Positions 43,237 to 50,792 of a stretch of 64,000 bases of DNA are shown in pieces. The position numbers and the translations under genes are program-made. Positions within the stretch are counted from its first letter, which is position 1. The number at the start of each line of letters is the position of its first letter. The DNA comes from Phyllobacterium phragmitis (GTDB lineage: Bacteria; Pseudomonadota; Alphaproteobacteria; Rhizobiales; Rhizobiaceae), in the NCBI RefSeq assembly GCF_002980495.1, contig NZ_PVBR01000012.1, positions 62,001-126,000 of the forward strand. The letters run 5' to 3'. Under the pieces are notes generated by a model that ran no database searches, had not been told where the DNA came from, and saw nothing but the letters and a program-made list of their open reading frames with translations.

Positions 43237-43618
43237 ATCGCCACCTCGATTAAATCTTTCTTATATATTAAAATCACTATTCTGAGAGAAATCCAACCCC
43301 ACTTGCTGTCGCGGTGTAGATTAGGTACATCAGCATCAAGAATTGACCGTATTGATAGTTTTCAAGGCGTCTGGCGCCCCCAAATTCAAAGCAAGCTGGG
43401 CGAGCGGATCGATGCCCGTGTGATTGCATCCAGCGGCTCGATGCAACTGCATGCCTGAGGCCGTGCGACGTGCCGTTCAGCACCGCTACGGTCCACGCGG
43501 CCTGTAGGAAACTACAATACCATTCTCTTGCTGTTTGCTTAGCCTTGGCACCTGGTGCGGTTCTCGGAGCATCGAGAGAAACACACCAGGTCACGTTATC
43601 TTTCGAAAGGAACAACCA
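43237..43618. other. Divergent region between LuxR and lectin genes
   Basis: These 382 bases contain no gene. The first part (to about 43340) is AT-rich and should hold the LuxR promoter. A dyad ACCTGGTG (43550-43557) ... CACCAGGT (43584-43591) flanks an internal TTCTCG...CGAGAGAA stem directly before the lectin. It could be an operator or an RNA hairpin in the lectin leader. No clear lux box was found. Confidence 0.45.
43550..43591. promoter_or_regulatory. Inverted repeat in the lectin leader
   Basis: The 8-bp arms ACCTGGTG and CACCAGGT are exact, and the inside partly pairs (TTCTCG with CGAGA). It ends 27 bp before the lectin ATG. It may bind the adjacent LuxR protein or act as an RNA structure. 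Neither is shown by sequence alone. Confidence 0.4.
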
Positions 43619-44374
43619 ATGGCTGAGCAAGAAAAATCTGTGCTGTGGACCGGCACGCTCGAGGCGACGAACGAACAGGGTGTGAAAACAGGTCTTACCC
43701 TTAACACGCGAGACCCAAAAATCACGATCACCGTCACAGGGTCTGCAAAGTATGCCCAGAGCAAACCGGCGTTCGGTCCAGACGGGGATACCAATTATCA
43801 AAACCCAAACACGCTGCTGCCCAGTGCAAATGTCGGTATGGCTTTGATGCGGATTGGCGGCGGACAGGCTGGCGGCGGCCCCTACAGACCCGTCGGCACG
43901 GGAATTTCCGATTGGACAATACGGGAGGACGGCGAACTCACGTTCTTTTATAATGATCAGCCAGGTGATTATGGCGACAATTCCGGCTCGTTCAACATCG
44001 CGGTGCTAAGACAACTCACATGGAACGGCAAGCTCCCGGCAAATGCGGCAGACGGCGTGAAAACGGGCATCGTCGTCAACACGAGAACGGACAAGATTTC
44101 GATCACCGTCACGGGCAAAGCAAGTTATGGGCCGGGGGGCCAGGAGTTCGGTCCCGATGGTAATCCGGGTGATGTTAATAACCCCGGGGCACTTCTGCCC
44201 AGTGCGAACTGCGCTTCATGTCTGATCAAGATCGGCAATGGCCCTTACAGGTTCGTCGGCACGGGGAAATCCGATTGGCCCGTACCAGAAGACGGCGAAA
44301 TCGCGTTCTTCTACAATGATGGGATTTTTGATGATAATTCCGGCTCCTTTGCGATAACGCTCACGGTGAACTGA
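43619..44374 (+). CDS. Tandem PA-IL (LecA)-like lectin
   Basis: The 251-residue protein consists of two repeats (about 9-130 and 134-251) that each match the Pseudomonas PA-I galactophilic lectin: W.G start, NTR..ITITVTG, then GPDG, TG..W and the Ca/sugar loop. Repeat 1 has YNDQPGDYGDNSGSF (residues 111-125), close to LecA YND..GTYGNNSGSF. Repeat 2 has the shorter YNDGIFDDNSGSF (232-244) and a Cys pair (198, 201). There is no signal peptide, as in LecA. AAAGGAAC precedes the ATG, and a terminator follows. LecA is quorum-controlled; a LuxR gene is divergent here. Confidence 0.85.
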   Translation: MAEQEKSVLWTGTLEATNEQGVKTGLTLNTRDPKITITVTGSAKYAQSKPAFGPDGDTNYQNPNTLLPSANVGMALMRIGGGQAGGGPYRPVGTGISDWTIREDGELTFFYNDQPGDYGDNSGSFNIAVLRQLTWNGKLPANAADGVKTGIVVNTRTDKISITVTGKASYGPGGQEFGPDGNPGDVNNPGALLPSANCASCLIKIGNGPYRFVGTGKSDWPVPEDGEIAFFYNDGIFDDNSGSFAITLTVN

Positions 44375-44467
44375 CCGCCGATCGGTGCGTCGGCATTCAT
44401 GACCGTCTGAGGGGATTCCCATGGCTTTGTTCCTGGCCCGGCGATCAGGCAAAGCCATCCTTCTCCT

Positions 44468-44498
44468 GCCGAGCCCGTTCACCGGGCTCGGCCCTTTT
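44468..44498 (+). terminator. Rho-independent terminator after the lectin gene
   Basis: The stem GCCGAGCCCG (44468-44477) with CGGGCTCGGC (44483-44492), loop TTCAC, is followed by CCTTTT. It is 94 bp past the lectin stop and defines a single-gene transcript. Confidence 0.8.
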
Positions 44499-45302
44499 CA
44501 CTGATAGAAAATGATCTTTCATGGTTGTCCGGTTTTGTGGCCCGACCGCGTGGTCTGTATAGTGAGTACGGATAGTGGCTCCCACCACACCCTACTGCGA
44601 CCTTCCTGTGCGCTGAACCGCGAGCGTGCACCGGACACCTCAGTTCACCTCTCTTCTGCGCGCTCCACTTCTGCATATGGCATCCCCAAGCTGGCCTATC
44701 ATATATCCGTGTCCGAACAGTGTACCGAGGCCATGGTGCTTGCCTTTCTCAAGAGCATCTCACCGGAAAAGCGCCGTACCGCGCCATCGAGATCGCCGCG
44801 CGTGCCAGGATGAAGCTGACGCTCGCGAAATCTTCGAGCGTGATTCGCGGACTTGATCCAAAGGCCGCTGCATCAGATCGCGACCGGCACTCACCTCGCA
44901 CCGTCGCCGTAAGGTGCTGCGTCGACCATTTGACGCGGCCGTTGAGAAGGCCGATGGATTGCTGCATTGCTCCTGCAGCGTGAAATAACTTCGCACGTGA
45001 AAGCACGGAGGCGGCGGAACTATTGCCGCAAGACAGTTGTTAGTAAACCGTCCCTGCATAGCAGCGGCTCTCCAGAGTCGATAGAGATATGTTTTTGCAG
45101 GAACGACATGAAAGCCCCCCGATAGCCGATCTTCCGTGGCAGGAACGTCGCGGATGGCTGACTTGTCGCCCGAGAGATGGCCGATCGAAGATCAGCAGAA
45201 TTTGCCTCTCCTTGACACCTTCTTGCCGAGCCGAAGGTGAAGTAGGTGTCATGCATCCGGGAAAATGGCCGTCGCAACCGACCCGACGAAAGGATCATCA
45301 TC
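44499..45302. other. Gene-poor stretch with a decayed glycosyltransferase
   Basis: These 804 bases carry no intact gene. A glycosyltransferase remnant is annotated at 44734-44860. The rest gives only short frames with unconvincing composition. Together with the LigD and ABC stumps it marks the region as a place where genes are being lost. Confidence 0.5.
44734..44860 (+). pseudogene. Glycosyltransferase family 4 remnant
   Basis: Three successive frames read LAFLKSISPEK, then KAPYRAIEIAARARMKLTLA, then REIFERDSR. Joined, they match the GT4 block that usually reads FLGRISPEKAPHRAI...AGMPLKIAAKV...YFE. At least two frameshifts and loss of both ends make it a pseudogene fragment. Confidence 0.6.
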
Positions 45303-45518
45303 ATGGAATCCGTGCTTGCAGTCGTCGCATGCCTCTCCACCGAGCCCTTGTGCCAAGTACATGTGCTCTCGGAGCCGCTTCCTCGCGTGCAATGCGTGTC
45401 CTTGTCCCAGCCCGTGGCGGCGCAATGGGCAGGTCAGCACCCGAATCAAAAGATCACCCGCGTCTTTTGCGCCGATCCGAAGGAACTCGGCAACATGCTA
45501 GGGCGCAGCCGGGCATGA
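45303..45518 (+). CDS. Small hypothetical protein (71 aa)
   Basis: AAAGGA about 8 nt upstream supports the ATG at 45303. The 71-residue product begins MESVLAVVACLSTEPLCQVH and has four cysteines (residues 10, 17, 30 and 54, approximate) and no signal peptide or membrane helix that is clear. No family is recognised. It is convergent with the TetR gene, 15 bp between stops. Confidence 0.5.
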   Translation: MESVLAVVACLSTEPLCQVHVLSEPLPRVQCVSLSQPVAAQWAGQHPNQKITRVFCADPKELGNMLGRSRA

Positions 45519-45533
45519 CATACGAGCCTGCAA

Positions 45534-46172
45534 TCAAATTGCAAGCATCTCCCTCAACACCATGCGCTTGTAGGCGTTGACGATGGCCTGGCCCTCGGCG
45601 CGTCCCACGGAAATGGCGAGCCGCATGGTCGCCTCGCCGAGCGACATGATCACGAAAGCGGTCGTTGCGATCTCTTCACGATCATCTTCCGGGTGCAGTC
45701 GCATCAGGACATCGGCCAGCATGCCGCCGATGATGCGGCTGTCGGCGAGTTCGCTGTCGCGCAGCGCCTTGTCGGCCTGCGTCCCCGACCAGATGTCGCG
45801 CATGACCGGCTCGGCCAGGAACAGTTCGTAATAGGTATCGACCAGCCCGGCGAAGGCACGCTCCAGCCCGGCCATGTCCTTCACATCCGCAAGACCTTCC
45901 CGGATGCATTCGCGGCCGAGCGCATTATAACGTTCGGCCAGCGTCACAATGATCGCACCCTTGTCGGGGAAGAATTGGTAGAGCGAGCCGATCGGCACCC
46001 CCGCGCGCTCGGCGACTTCGCTCATTTTCATCGCGTCGCTGCCCTTTTCCGCGATCAGCGCCGAGGCGGCCCCGAGCATGCGCTCGACCCGCTCCCGGCT
46101 GCGCTGTTGCGTGGGTTGCCTGCGCACCGCCGCCGGCGCCCCGACGGCCTTGGATTGAACAGTCTGGCTCAT
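45534..46172 (-). CDS. TetR/AcrR family transcriptional regulator
   Basis: The 212-residue repressor has a TetR HTH (IAEKGSDAMKMSEVAERAGVP followed by SLYQFFPDKGAI, about residues 40-75) and an all-helical ligand domain. It is divergent from a small operon of an NmrA-like remnant and a DUF1772 membrane protein. Two copies of ATGAGGRTTWATCA lie between the genes (46213-46251) and are the likely operator. Confidence 0.88.
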   Translation of the reverse strand: MSQTVQSKAVGAPAAVRRQPTQQRSRERVERMLGAASALIAEKGSDAMKMSEVAERAGVPIGSLYQFFPDKGAIIVTLAERYNALGRECIREGLADVKDMAGLERAFAGLVDTYYELFLAEPVMRDIWSGTQADKALRDSELADSRIIGGMLADVLMRLHPEDDREEIATTAFVIMSLGEATMRLAISVGRAEGQAIVNAYKRMVLREMLAI

Positions 46173-46212
46173 GTCGTCATCGATTCCCGAGGTTACGCTT
46201 GACAGACATAAT

Positions 46213-46251
46213 ATGAGGGTTTATCACTTTTGCAAACATGAGGATTAATCA
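46213..46251. promoter_or_regulatory. Candidate TetR operator: two direct 14-bp repeats
   Basis: ATGAGGGTTTATCA (46213-46226) and ATGAGGATTAATCA (46238-46251) match at 12 of 14 positions and start 25 bp apart. They fill the space between the TetR start (46172) and the next ATG (46267). The spacing of about two and a half helical turns and the position fit autoregulation. Confidence 0.55.
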
Positions 46252-46266
46252 TATTTTGGAGAGAGG

Positions 46267-46416
46267 ATGACGACGATGAACCACCATCATGACCCGATCC
46301 TGATCCTTGGCGGCACCGGCAAGACAGTGAGCCGGGCGCTCGGCAGACAGGCACGTGATTTTGCGGATTATGCGCGGCAGACGGCGGCGGCAGGCATTTG
46401 GGGAGGGAACAAATAA
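46267..46416 (+). pseudogene. NmrA/NAD(P)H-binding oxidoreductase with large internal deletion
   Basis: The 49-codon frame begins with the Rossmann start DPILILGGTGKTVSRAL and jumps directly to RDFADYARQTAAAGIW, which is the usual C-terminal end of NmrA-type NAD(P)H-binding proteins of about 280 residues. The middle ~230 codons are missing and the reading frame is kept. GGAGAGAGG precedes the ATG, and the TAA overlaps the next ATG. Enzymatic function is lost; the short peptide may only couple translation. Confidence 0.7.
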
Positions 46417-46901
46417 TGGACCGGATCATACCAGCAGTCATTTTTCTCGCCGCGATCGGCTCCGGCGTCATGGGCGGCTTCTTCTACGGCTTTTCCAATG
46501 TGGTGATGGCAGCACTTGGCCGCCTGACCCCGCAGGGCGGGATTGCCGCCATGCAATCGATCAATGTCACCGTGCTCAACCCGATCTTCTTCATTGCCTT
46601 TTTCGGAACGGCACTCCTTTCAGTCGTTCTGGCTGTCGCCGCTCTCTTGAGATTCGGCCAGCCCGGCACTTACGTGCTGCTTGCCGGCAGTGTGCTTTAT
46701 CTCGGCGGAATCATCCTGGTTACGATAGTCTTCAACGTGCCGATGAATGAAGCGCTTGCCGGGGTCGATCCATCGAGCCCCGCCGGCGCGGAACTCTGGG
46801 GCACCTATCTCCACCGCTGGACGACCTGGAACCATGTGCGGACGATCACCGGCATCTTGGCCGGCGCCTGCTTCGTCCTGGCCTTGAAGACGCCTGTGTA
46901 G
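46416..46901 (+). CDS. DUF1772 (anthrone oxygenase-like) membrane protein
   Basis: The 161-residue protein has four membrane helices and the DUF1772 features GVMGGFFYGFSNVVMAAL near the start, NVTVLNPIFFIAFFG, VPMNEAL and WTTWNHVRT near residue 140. Relatives in fungi act on anthrones; bacterial functions are unknown. It follows the NmrA remnant with a one-base overlap, a pairing common with TetR control. The ATG has GGGAGGGAAC upstream. Confidence 0.83.
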   Translation: MDRIIPAVIFLAAIGSGVMGGFFYGFSNVVMAALGRLTPQGGIAAMQSINVTVLNPIFFIAFFGTALLSVVLAVAALLRFGQPGTYVLLAGSVLYLGGIILVTIVFNVPMNEALAGVDPSSPAGAELWGTYLHRWTTWNHVRTITGILAGACFVLALKTPV

Positions 46902-46924
46902 AATGTCCCCACAATCATCCAGAT

Positions 46925-46952
46925 AAAAAAGGCCGGACTAAAAAGCCCGGCC
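46925..46952 (-). terminator. Rho-independent terminator (minus strand)
   Basis: Read on the minus strand, GGCCGG-GCTTTTTAGT-CCGGCC is followed by six T. It lies 290 bp beyond the stop of the acetolactate-synthase-like gene (47245) and also just after the DUF1772 gene, where it may work on the other strand less well. Confidence 0.6.
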
Positions 46953-47244
46953 AATGCTGAAGGTTATGACCTCCAGAGGGGAACAGTCGACGTGAAGAGT
47001 GGGAGGAGCGACCCGTCGACTAAGTGTTATGTAAGAGTGATTCGCGAAACTATTCAAGTTATATTTCTCTGCGTTCAGACTTATCCTGCGAAAACCAAAG
47101 TAAAGGATAATATTTCCTTTCGTTTTGGAAAAGCTGAATCTCCCAATTAATTGTTAGTCTAAAAATATCAGCGCGATAATTCCCACAACGGCACACTCAT
47201 GGGCCGTACCGATCTTGCATAGAACTTCTCATTCTCGGAATGCT
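46953..47244. other. Intergenic region, AT-rich in part
   Basis: These 292 bases between two convergent units hold no recognised gene. From about 47035 to 47165 they are AT-rich. A GTCGAC-containing short inverted repeat occurs near 46987-47022. They are the 3' region of the minus-strand operon. Confidence 0.4.
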
Positions 47245-48900
47245 TCAGAGGACGAGCCTCGGAGACAAGGCCTTGGGATCGATCCTGAGATCGAGAATGG
47301 CTGGCTTTCCTGCCTCTTGAGCGCGGGAAAACGCAGCCGGAAAATCGTCGTTGCGCAATACCGTTTCGCCATACGCGCCATAGCTTTGCGCCAAGGCAGC
47401 AAAATCGGGATTGAACATATTGGTCCCCGAAACGCGGCCGGGGTAGTGCCGCTCCTGATGCATTCTGATCGTGCCGTACATGCCGTTATTGGAGACGAGA
47501 ACGATGATGTTCGCCCCATACTGGCAGGCAGTGCCGAACTCCTGCATCGCCATCTGGAAACAGCCGTCGCCGGCGAAGCAGACGACATCGCGGTCGGGAT
47601 GCGCGATCTTGGCCGCCACAGCCGCCGGCAGGCCGTAGCCCATCGAACCAGACGTGGGTGCAAGCTGCGTCCGCCATTTCTTGTAGGCGAAATAGCGGTG
47701 GAGCCAGGCGGAATAATTGCCTGCGCCATTGGTGAGGATGGCATCTTCCGGCAGCATGTTTGAAAGATGCCGCACGACATATTCCATCTTCAGCGCGCCC
47801 GGCGTTTCAACGGGCAACTGCCAAGCCTCATAATCGGCGCGCGCGGCCTTGCGCCATTGGCTCCAGGCGGGCGGCGATGCGGGGCTGGTGCGGGCAAGCC
47901 TGCTCAAGAGCTGAGCCGGCGCCGCACTGATGGCCAGCGTCGGGCGGTAGACACGCCCCAACTCATCGGGATCAGGGTAGACGTGGATGAGATCCTGCGA
48001 GGGCTTCGGTATGTCGACGAGGCTGTAGCCGCTCGTCGTCATCTCGCCGAGCCGTGCACCCAGCACCAGAAGCAGATCGGCGTCTCGGACCCTTGCGGCG
48101 AGCTTCGGATTGATGCCGATGCCGACATCACCGACATAGGAGGGATGGCGGTTGTCGAGATAATCCTGACAGCGGAAGGATGCGCCGACGGGAAGGTCAT
48201 GCGCTTCGGCAAAACAAGCGAGTTCCACGGCGGCCTGTGCCGACCAGCCCCCGCCGCCCACGATCACCAGCGGGCGCGAGGCCTTCGACAAGGCGGCCAG
48301 GATATCGTCGATGGTTTCGGGCGAGGTCTCCATTCGCGGCGAGACTGCAACAGGCGTATCGGCGACAAGTGCCTCCGCCGACAGCATGTCTTCCGGCAGG
48401 GCCAGCACGACGGGCCCCGGACGGCCTGAGGTCGCGACATGAAACGCATGACTGATATATTCGGGAATGCGTTCGGTCGTGTCGATCTCGGCGACCCATT
48501 TGGCGAGCGGGCCGAACATCTGGCGATAATCGACCTCCTGAAACGCTTCGCGGTCGCGCTGATGCCTCGCCACCTGGCCGACGAACAGGATCATCGGCGT
48601 CGAATCCTGAAACGCGACATGCACACCGGCGGACGCGTTGGTCGCGCCTGGACCACGTGTGACGAAGGCGATACCGGGCTGTCCCGTCAGCTTGCCATGC
48701 GCTTCGGCCATTATCGCGGCGCCACCCTCCTGGCGGCAGACGATCGTATCGATGCCGCTTTCATAGAGGCCGTCGAGCGCGGCGAGGTAACTTTCACCGG
48801 GAATGCAGAACGCCCGTTCCACCCCCTGGATCTTCAATTGGTCGACAAGAATCCTGCCGCCATGGCGCAATGTGATTTTCGGATTGGTCTGGTTCAGCAT
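47245..48900 (-). CDS. Acetolactate synthase-like TPP-dependent enzyme
   Basis: The 551-residue enzyme has the three TPP-enzyme domains: N-terminal with the catalytic Glu (TIVCRQEGGAAIMAEAHG, about residue 50), central (LVIVGGGGWSAQAAVELA, about 205) and C-terminal TPP site (FAGDGCFQMAMQEFGTACQY then SNNGMYG, about 430-465). The retained Glu argues against glyoxylate carboligase. The ATG at 48900 gives the normal family length. It lies 4 bp after a FadR-type regulator and diverges from a dehydrogenase-TRAP operon, so it probably acts on a 2-oxo acid from that pathway rather than in valine synthesis. Confidence 0.86.
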   Translation of the reverse strand: MLNQTNPKITLRHGGRILVDQLKIQGVERAFCIPGESYLAALDGLYESGIDTIVCRQEGGAAIMAEAHGKLTGQPGIAFVTRGPGATNASAGVHVAFQDSTPMILFVGQVARHQRDREAFQEVDYRQMFGPLAKWVAEIDTTERIPEYISHAFHVATSGRPGPVVLALPEDMLSAEALVADTPVAVSPRMETSPETIDDILAALSKASRPLVIVGGGGWSAQAAVELACFAEAHDLPVGASFRCQDYLDNRHPSYVGDVGIGINPKLAARVRDADLLLVLGARLGEMTTSGYSLVDIPKPSQDLIHVYPDPDELGRVYRPTLAISAAPAQLLSRLARTSPASPPAWSQWRKAARADYEAWQLPVETPGALKMEYVVRHLSNMLPEDAILTNGAGNYSAWLHRYFAYKKWRTQLAPTSGSMGYGLPAAVAAKIAHPDRDVVCFAGDGCFQMAMQEFGTACQYGANIIVLVSNNGMYGTIRMHQERHYPGRVSGTNMFNPDFAALAQSYGAYGETVLRNDDFPAAFSRAQEAGKPAILDLRIDPKALSPRLVL

Positions 48901-48904
48901 CGTC

Positions 48905-49651
48905 TCACAAATCTGCAATATCGGCGCGGTCGGTAAGCCGCTGGGCCGCTCGTTCGAAATGGATGCGGGTCGCGATGCGGGCCGCTTCCGCATCGCGGGC
49001 GCTGATCGCATCGAACACGGTCTGGTGCTCGGCCAGAACATCCTCGCCCCATTCGGCGGCCCTGGCGTTTTTGATCGCGACGGAACGGAGGTTCTCGACG
49101 ATCTTCGATTCGATCATGCCGATGAACTCGACATAATAGTCATTGCCCGACGCTTCGGTGATCGCCCGATAGAATGCGAATTCGGCATCGACCCGCCTTT
49201 CGATCGCGTCGCCACCCTGCGCCACAGCCGAGATCATTTCCTGCAGGAACCCACCGATCCCGGCAAGCTGAAGATTGTTTCGTGCGGTTGCGGCAAGGGC
49301 GGAGGCATCCGTCTGAACCCCTGTGCGCAACTGAAGAAGTTGCACTAGCTGCTTTCGTTTTTCGAAGCAGGCCGGGCTGATCCGAAAGGCGCTGCGCCCG
49401 CCGGCTTGCGCGATGAACGCGCCGACACCCCGGCGGGACTGGATGACGCCATCATATTTCAGAAGTGAAATCGCCTCGCGCACCACGGTCCTTGCCACGC
49501 CGAACTGATCCGAAAGCGCCTGCTCGGTCGGCAGGCGATCGCCCGGCTTTAACTGGCCCGCCTCGATGGCAAAGGAGATATTCTTCGCAATCTCATCCGG
49601 CAGGCGGCGCGGACGATCGATCTTCATGAAGAGTTCTGGCTGTTGCGACAC
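48905..49651 (-). CDS. FadR-type GntR family transcriptional regulator
   Basis: The 248-residue regulator has a GntR winged HTH (IEAGQLKPGDRLPTEQALSD then ARTVVREAISLLKYDG, about residues 30-70) and an FCD effector domain (VDAEFAFYRAITEASGN and LAEHQTVFDAISARD with metal-binding Asp/His). A GTG at 49651 is used; an ATG eight codons on is possible. It is cotranscribed with the TPP enzyme. The dyad at 49775-49785 is the likely operator between it and the divergent operon. Confidence 0.88.
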   Translation of the reverse strand: MSQQPELFMKIDRPRRLPDEIAKNISFAIEAGQLKPGDRLPTEQALSDQFGVARTVVREAISLLKYDGVIQSRRGVGAFIAQAGGRSAFRISPACFEKRKQLVQLLQLRTGVQTDASALAATARNNLQLAGIGGFLQEMISAVAQGGDAIERRVDAEFAFYRAITEASGNDYYVEFIGMIESKIVENLRSVAIKNARAAEWGEDVLAEHQTVFDAISARDAEAARIATRIHFERAAQRLTDRADIADL

Positions 49652-49774
49652 GGCATCTCTTTCTCAATCTCGCCGGCCCATTCGGCCGGACCCGGCTCAC
49701 CACCGTTCGTAACGCCAATGCGCTTACTCGACAACAGGCAGCCGGACTTAATGAGACTGTTATCAATAAATCAG

Positions 49775-49785
49775 TTGTCTGACAA
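49775..49785. promoter_or_regulatory. Candidate GntR/FadR operator TTGTC-T-GACAA
   Basis: A perfect 5-bp-arm dyad of the form usual for FadR-type regulators (TTGTCNGACAA) lies between the regulator start (49651) and the dehydrogenase start (49848). It could control both directions. Confidence 0.65.
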
Positions 49786-49847
49786 TATGTTTTATGCTTT
49801 ATTCCGCGAAGTCAGACGTCCCCTGGCGGCATAATGGGAGGAAATTC

Positions 49848-50765
49848 ATGGGCGATCCTGCATTGGCACGCATCGGTTTTATCGGGCTTGGCGGAATGGG
49901 CCGCGGGCTGGTCAAGAACATGCTCAAGCACGGCCTGGGGGTTACCGTACATGACCTCGATAAGGAGGCTGTCGATCGCGCTGTCGATCAAGGCGCCCAT
50001 CGTGCCGAAGATCTGGCAGCGATGGCGAGGGACGTCGACGTGCTCGCCATCTGCATCACGACGGCGGAGGCCGTACGCGACCTTGCACTGTCGCCCGGCG
50101 GCCTTCTCGATTCGATGCGTGACGGGACCATTTTCCTCGATCACACAACGGTCTCGCCTCAGCACGTGGATATGATGCGACGTGAATGCGCTACGCGTGG
50201 CATCGCCTATGCGGAGGCGCCGATGACGCGCACCCCCGCCCATGCGGAACGCGGCGAGGTCAATATCCTGTTTGGCGGCGAGAGCGATCTTCTGGAGCGC
50301 CTGCGTCCGGTCTTCGACTGCTATGCCGAGAATGTCTTTCATGTCGGCCCCGCAGGCCACGCGATCCGCCTCAAGCTGATCCACAATTACATCGCCTTCG
50401 CCAATGTCGCTTCGTGGTGCGAAGGTTTTGCGCTGGCCGCGCGCGAAGGGCTCGATATGAGCAAGGTGATCGGCATCATTTCCGCCGCAGGAGGGCGGTC
50501 CGGAATGATGGATCTCTACGGCGAGATGACGCTACGGCGCGATTTCACGCCCCACATGTCGCTCGCCAATGCCCAGAAGGATGTCCGCTACTACGCTCAC
50601 TGGCTGGAGGAGGCCGGCCTGCCGGGCTTCATGGCCGAGGCAGTCCACCAGACCTATGCCCTCGCCTCGATCATGGGACACGCCGGAGAAAGCTGTACGG
50701 CGGTCATCAAAGCCTATGAGCAGCTGACGGGGATCGAAGCCAGACTGCCCGATACCAAAGCCTGA
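49848..50765 (+). CDS. NAD(P)-dependent beta-hydroxyacid dehydrogenase
   Basis: This 305-residue enzyme has GFIGLGGMGRGLVKN (residues 9-23), a substrate loop region EAPMTRTPAHAERGE (about 128, differing from the usual PVSGG) and the catalytic lysine in RLKLIHNYIAFANV (about 182). The family includes tartronate-semialdehyde and 3-hydroxyisobutyrate dehydrogenases. The changed loop suggests an unusual substrate. GGGAGGAAATTC precedes the ATG. It heads the plus-strand operon that includes a TRAP importer. Confidence 0.85.
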   Translation: MGDPALARIGFIGLGGMGRGLVKNMLKHGLGVTVHDLDKEAVDRAVDQGAHRAEDLAAMARDVDVLAICITTAEAVRDLALSPGGLLDSMRDGTIFLDHTTVSPQHVDMMRRECATRGIAYAEAPMTRTPAHAERGEVNILFGGESDLLERLRPVFDCYAENVFHVGPAGHAIRLKLIHNYIAFANVASWCEGFALAAREGLDMSKVIGIISAAGGRSGMMDLYGEMTLRRDFTPHMSLANAQKDVRYYAHWLEEAGLPGFMAEAVHQTYALASIMGHAGESCTAVIKAYEQLTGIEARLPDTKA

Positions 50766-50792
50766 TCAACAAGCATGCCAAGGGAGGAATTC

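Noticed and set aside
43237-43618. Lux box upstream of the lectin
   Set aside because: No 18-20 bp dyad with the usual CTG...CAG ends was found; only the ACCTGGTG/CACCAGGT repeat is present and its role is unclear.
47245-48900. Glyoxylate carboligase identity for the TPP enzyme
   Set aside because: Glyoxylate carboligase lacks the catalytic glutamate, which is present here in RQEGGAAIMAEAHG.
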